A stretch of DNA of 5,637 bases, from contig CAKMMH010000122.1 of the NCBI GenBank assembly GCA_927798255.1, positions 1-5,637 on the forward strand. Reading direction: 5' to 3'. Positions 5,597 through 5,637 of this stretch are shown here, piece after piece. Positions within the stretch are counted from its first letter, which is position 1. Each line of letters begins with the position of its first letter. This DNA is from an uncultured bacterium (lineage in GTDB: Bacteria > Bdellovibrionota_C > UBA2361 > CAKMMH01). The notes under the pieces are model-generated. The model was not told the origin of the DNA and searched no databases. It saw only the letters and a program-made list of their open reading frames with translations. A program made the translations under genes and the position numbers.

Positions 5597-5637
5597 ATTA
5601 GATGTCAGTGAAAATATGTAGATGAAAAAAATATATA

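Noticed and set aside
5622..5637. Start of a plus-strand gene at the right edge (ATG AAA AAA ATA TAT)
   Set aside because: Only five codons are visible, with no ribosome-binding site; it cannot be supported.

Overview
The window is a very AT-rich stretch of bacterial chromosome with dense, mostly minus-strand genes. By eye its G+C is around 30% or lower. Ffh, the start of an S16 gene and a possible sigma-28 promoter in front of a flagellin-like gene point to a free-living or at least motile flagellated bacterium. Two predicted exported proteins rich in paired cysteines suggest an oxidising periplasm, so probably a Gram-negative. The Ffh text reads as proteobacterial or deltaproteobacterial-like to me. 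An AT-rich Bdellovibrionota/Bacteriovoracia-type organism would fit, but that placement is inference.

Layout from left to right: (1) 1-326, minus, the 5' part of rpsP (ribosomal protein S16), GTG start, running off the left edge. (2) 327-587, a divergent intergenic region with a perfect 10-bp inverted repeat and a good sigma-70-type promoter pointing right. (3) 588-929, plus, a small Cys-rich exported protein of unknown function with a basic coiled-coil tail. (4) 930-1064, a convergent spacer of higher G+C than its surroundings, with an inverted repeat that may terminate transcription. (5) 1065-2405, minus, ffh. (6) 2449-3594, minus, an exported 381-aa protein of unknown function containing a duplicated C-x18-C-x9-C module; it lies 43 nt upstream of ffh and probably shares its transcript. 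(7) 3779-4534, minus, a divergent flagellin-like protein with D1-like and C-terminal D0-like segments but no canonical flagellin N-terminus, preceded by a sigma-28-like promoter. (8) 4621-5496, minus, a short protein with the head-domain motifs of class II tRNA nucleotidyltransferase/poly(A) polymerase. (9) 5497-5637, an upstream region with a hairpin.

ffh and rpsP are often adjacent in bacteria (ffh-rpsP-rimM-trmD-rplS). Here the direction and order are kept, but an oppositely oriented small gene with its own promoter sits between them. Functionally the genes are a mixture: protein targeting (Ffh), translation (S16), motility (flagellin-like), RNA metabolism (nucleotidyltransferase-like) and two exported unknowns. 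I see no CRISPR array, insertion sequence, phage module, tRNA or rRNA, and no convincing evidence for a new multi-gene system. The most unusual items are the flagellin-like protein lacking its N-terminal D0 region and the repeated Cys module in the protein encoded upstream of ffh.
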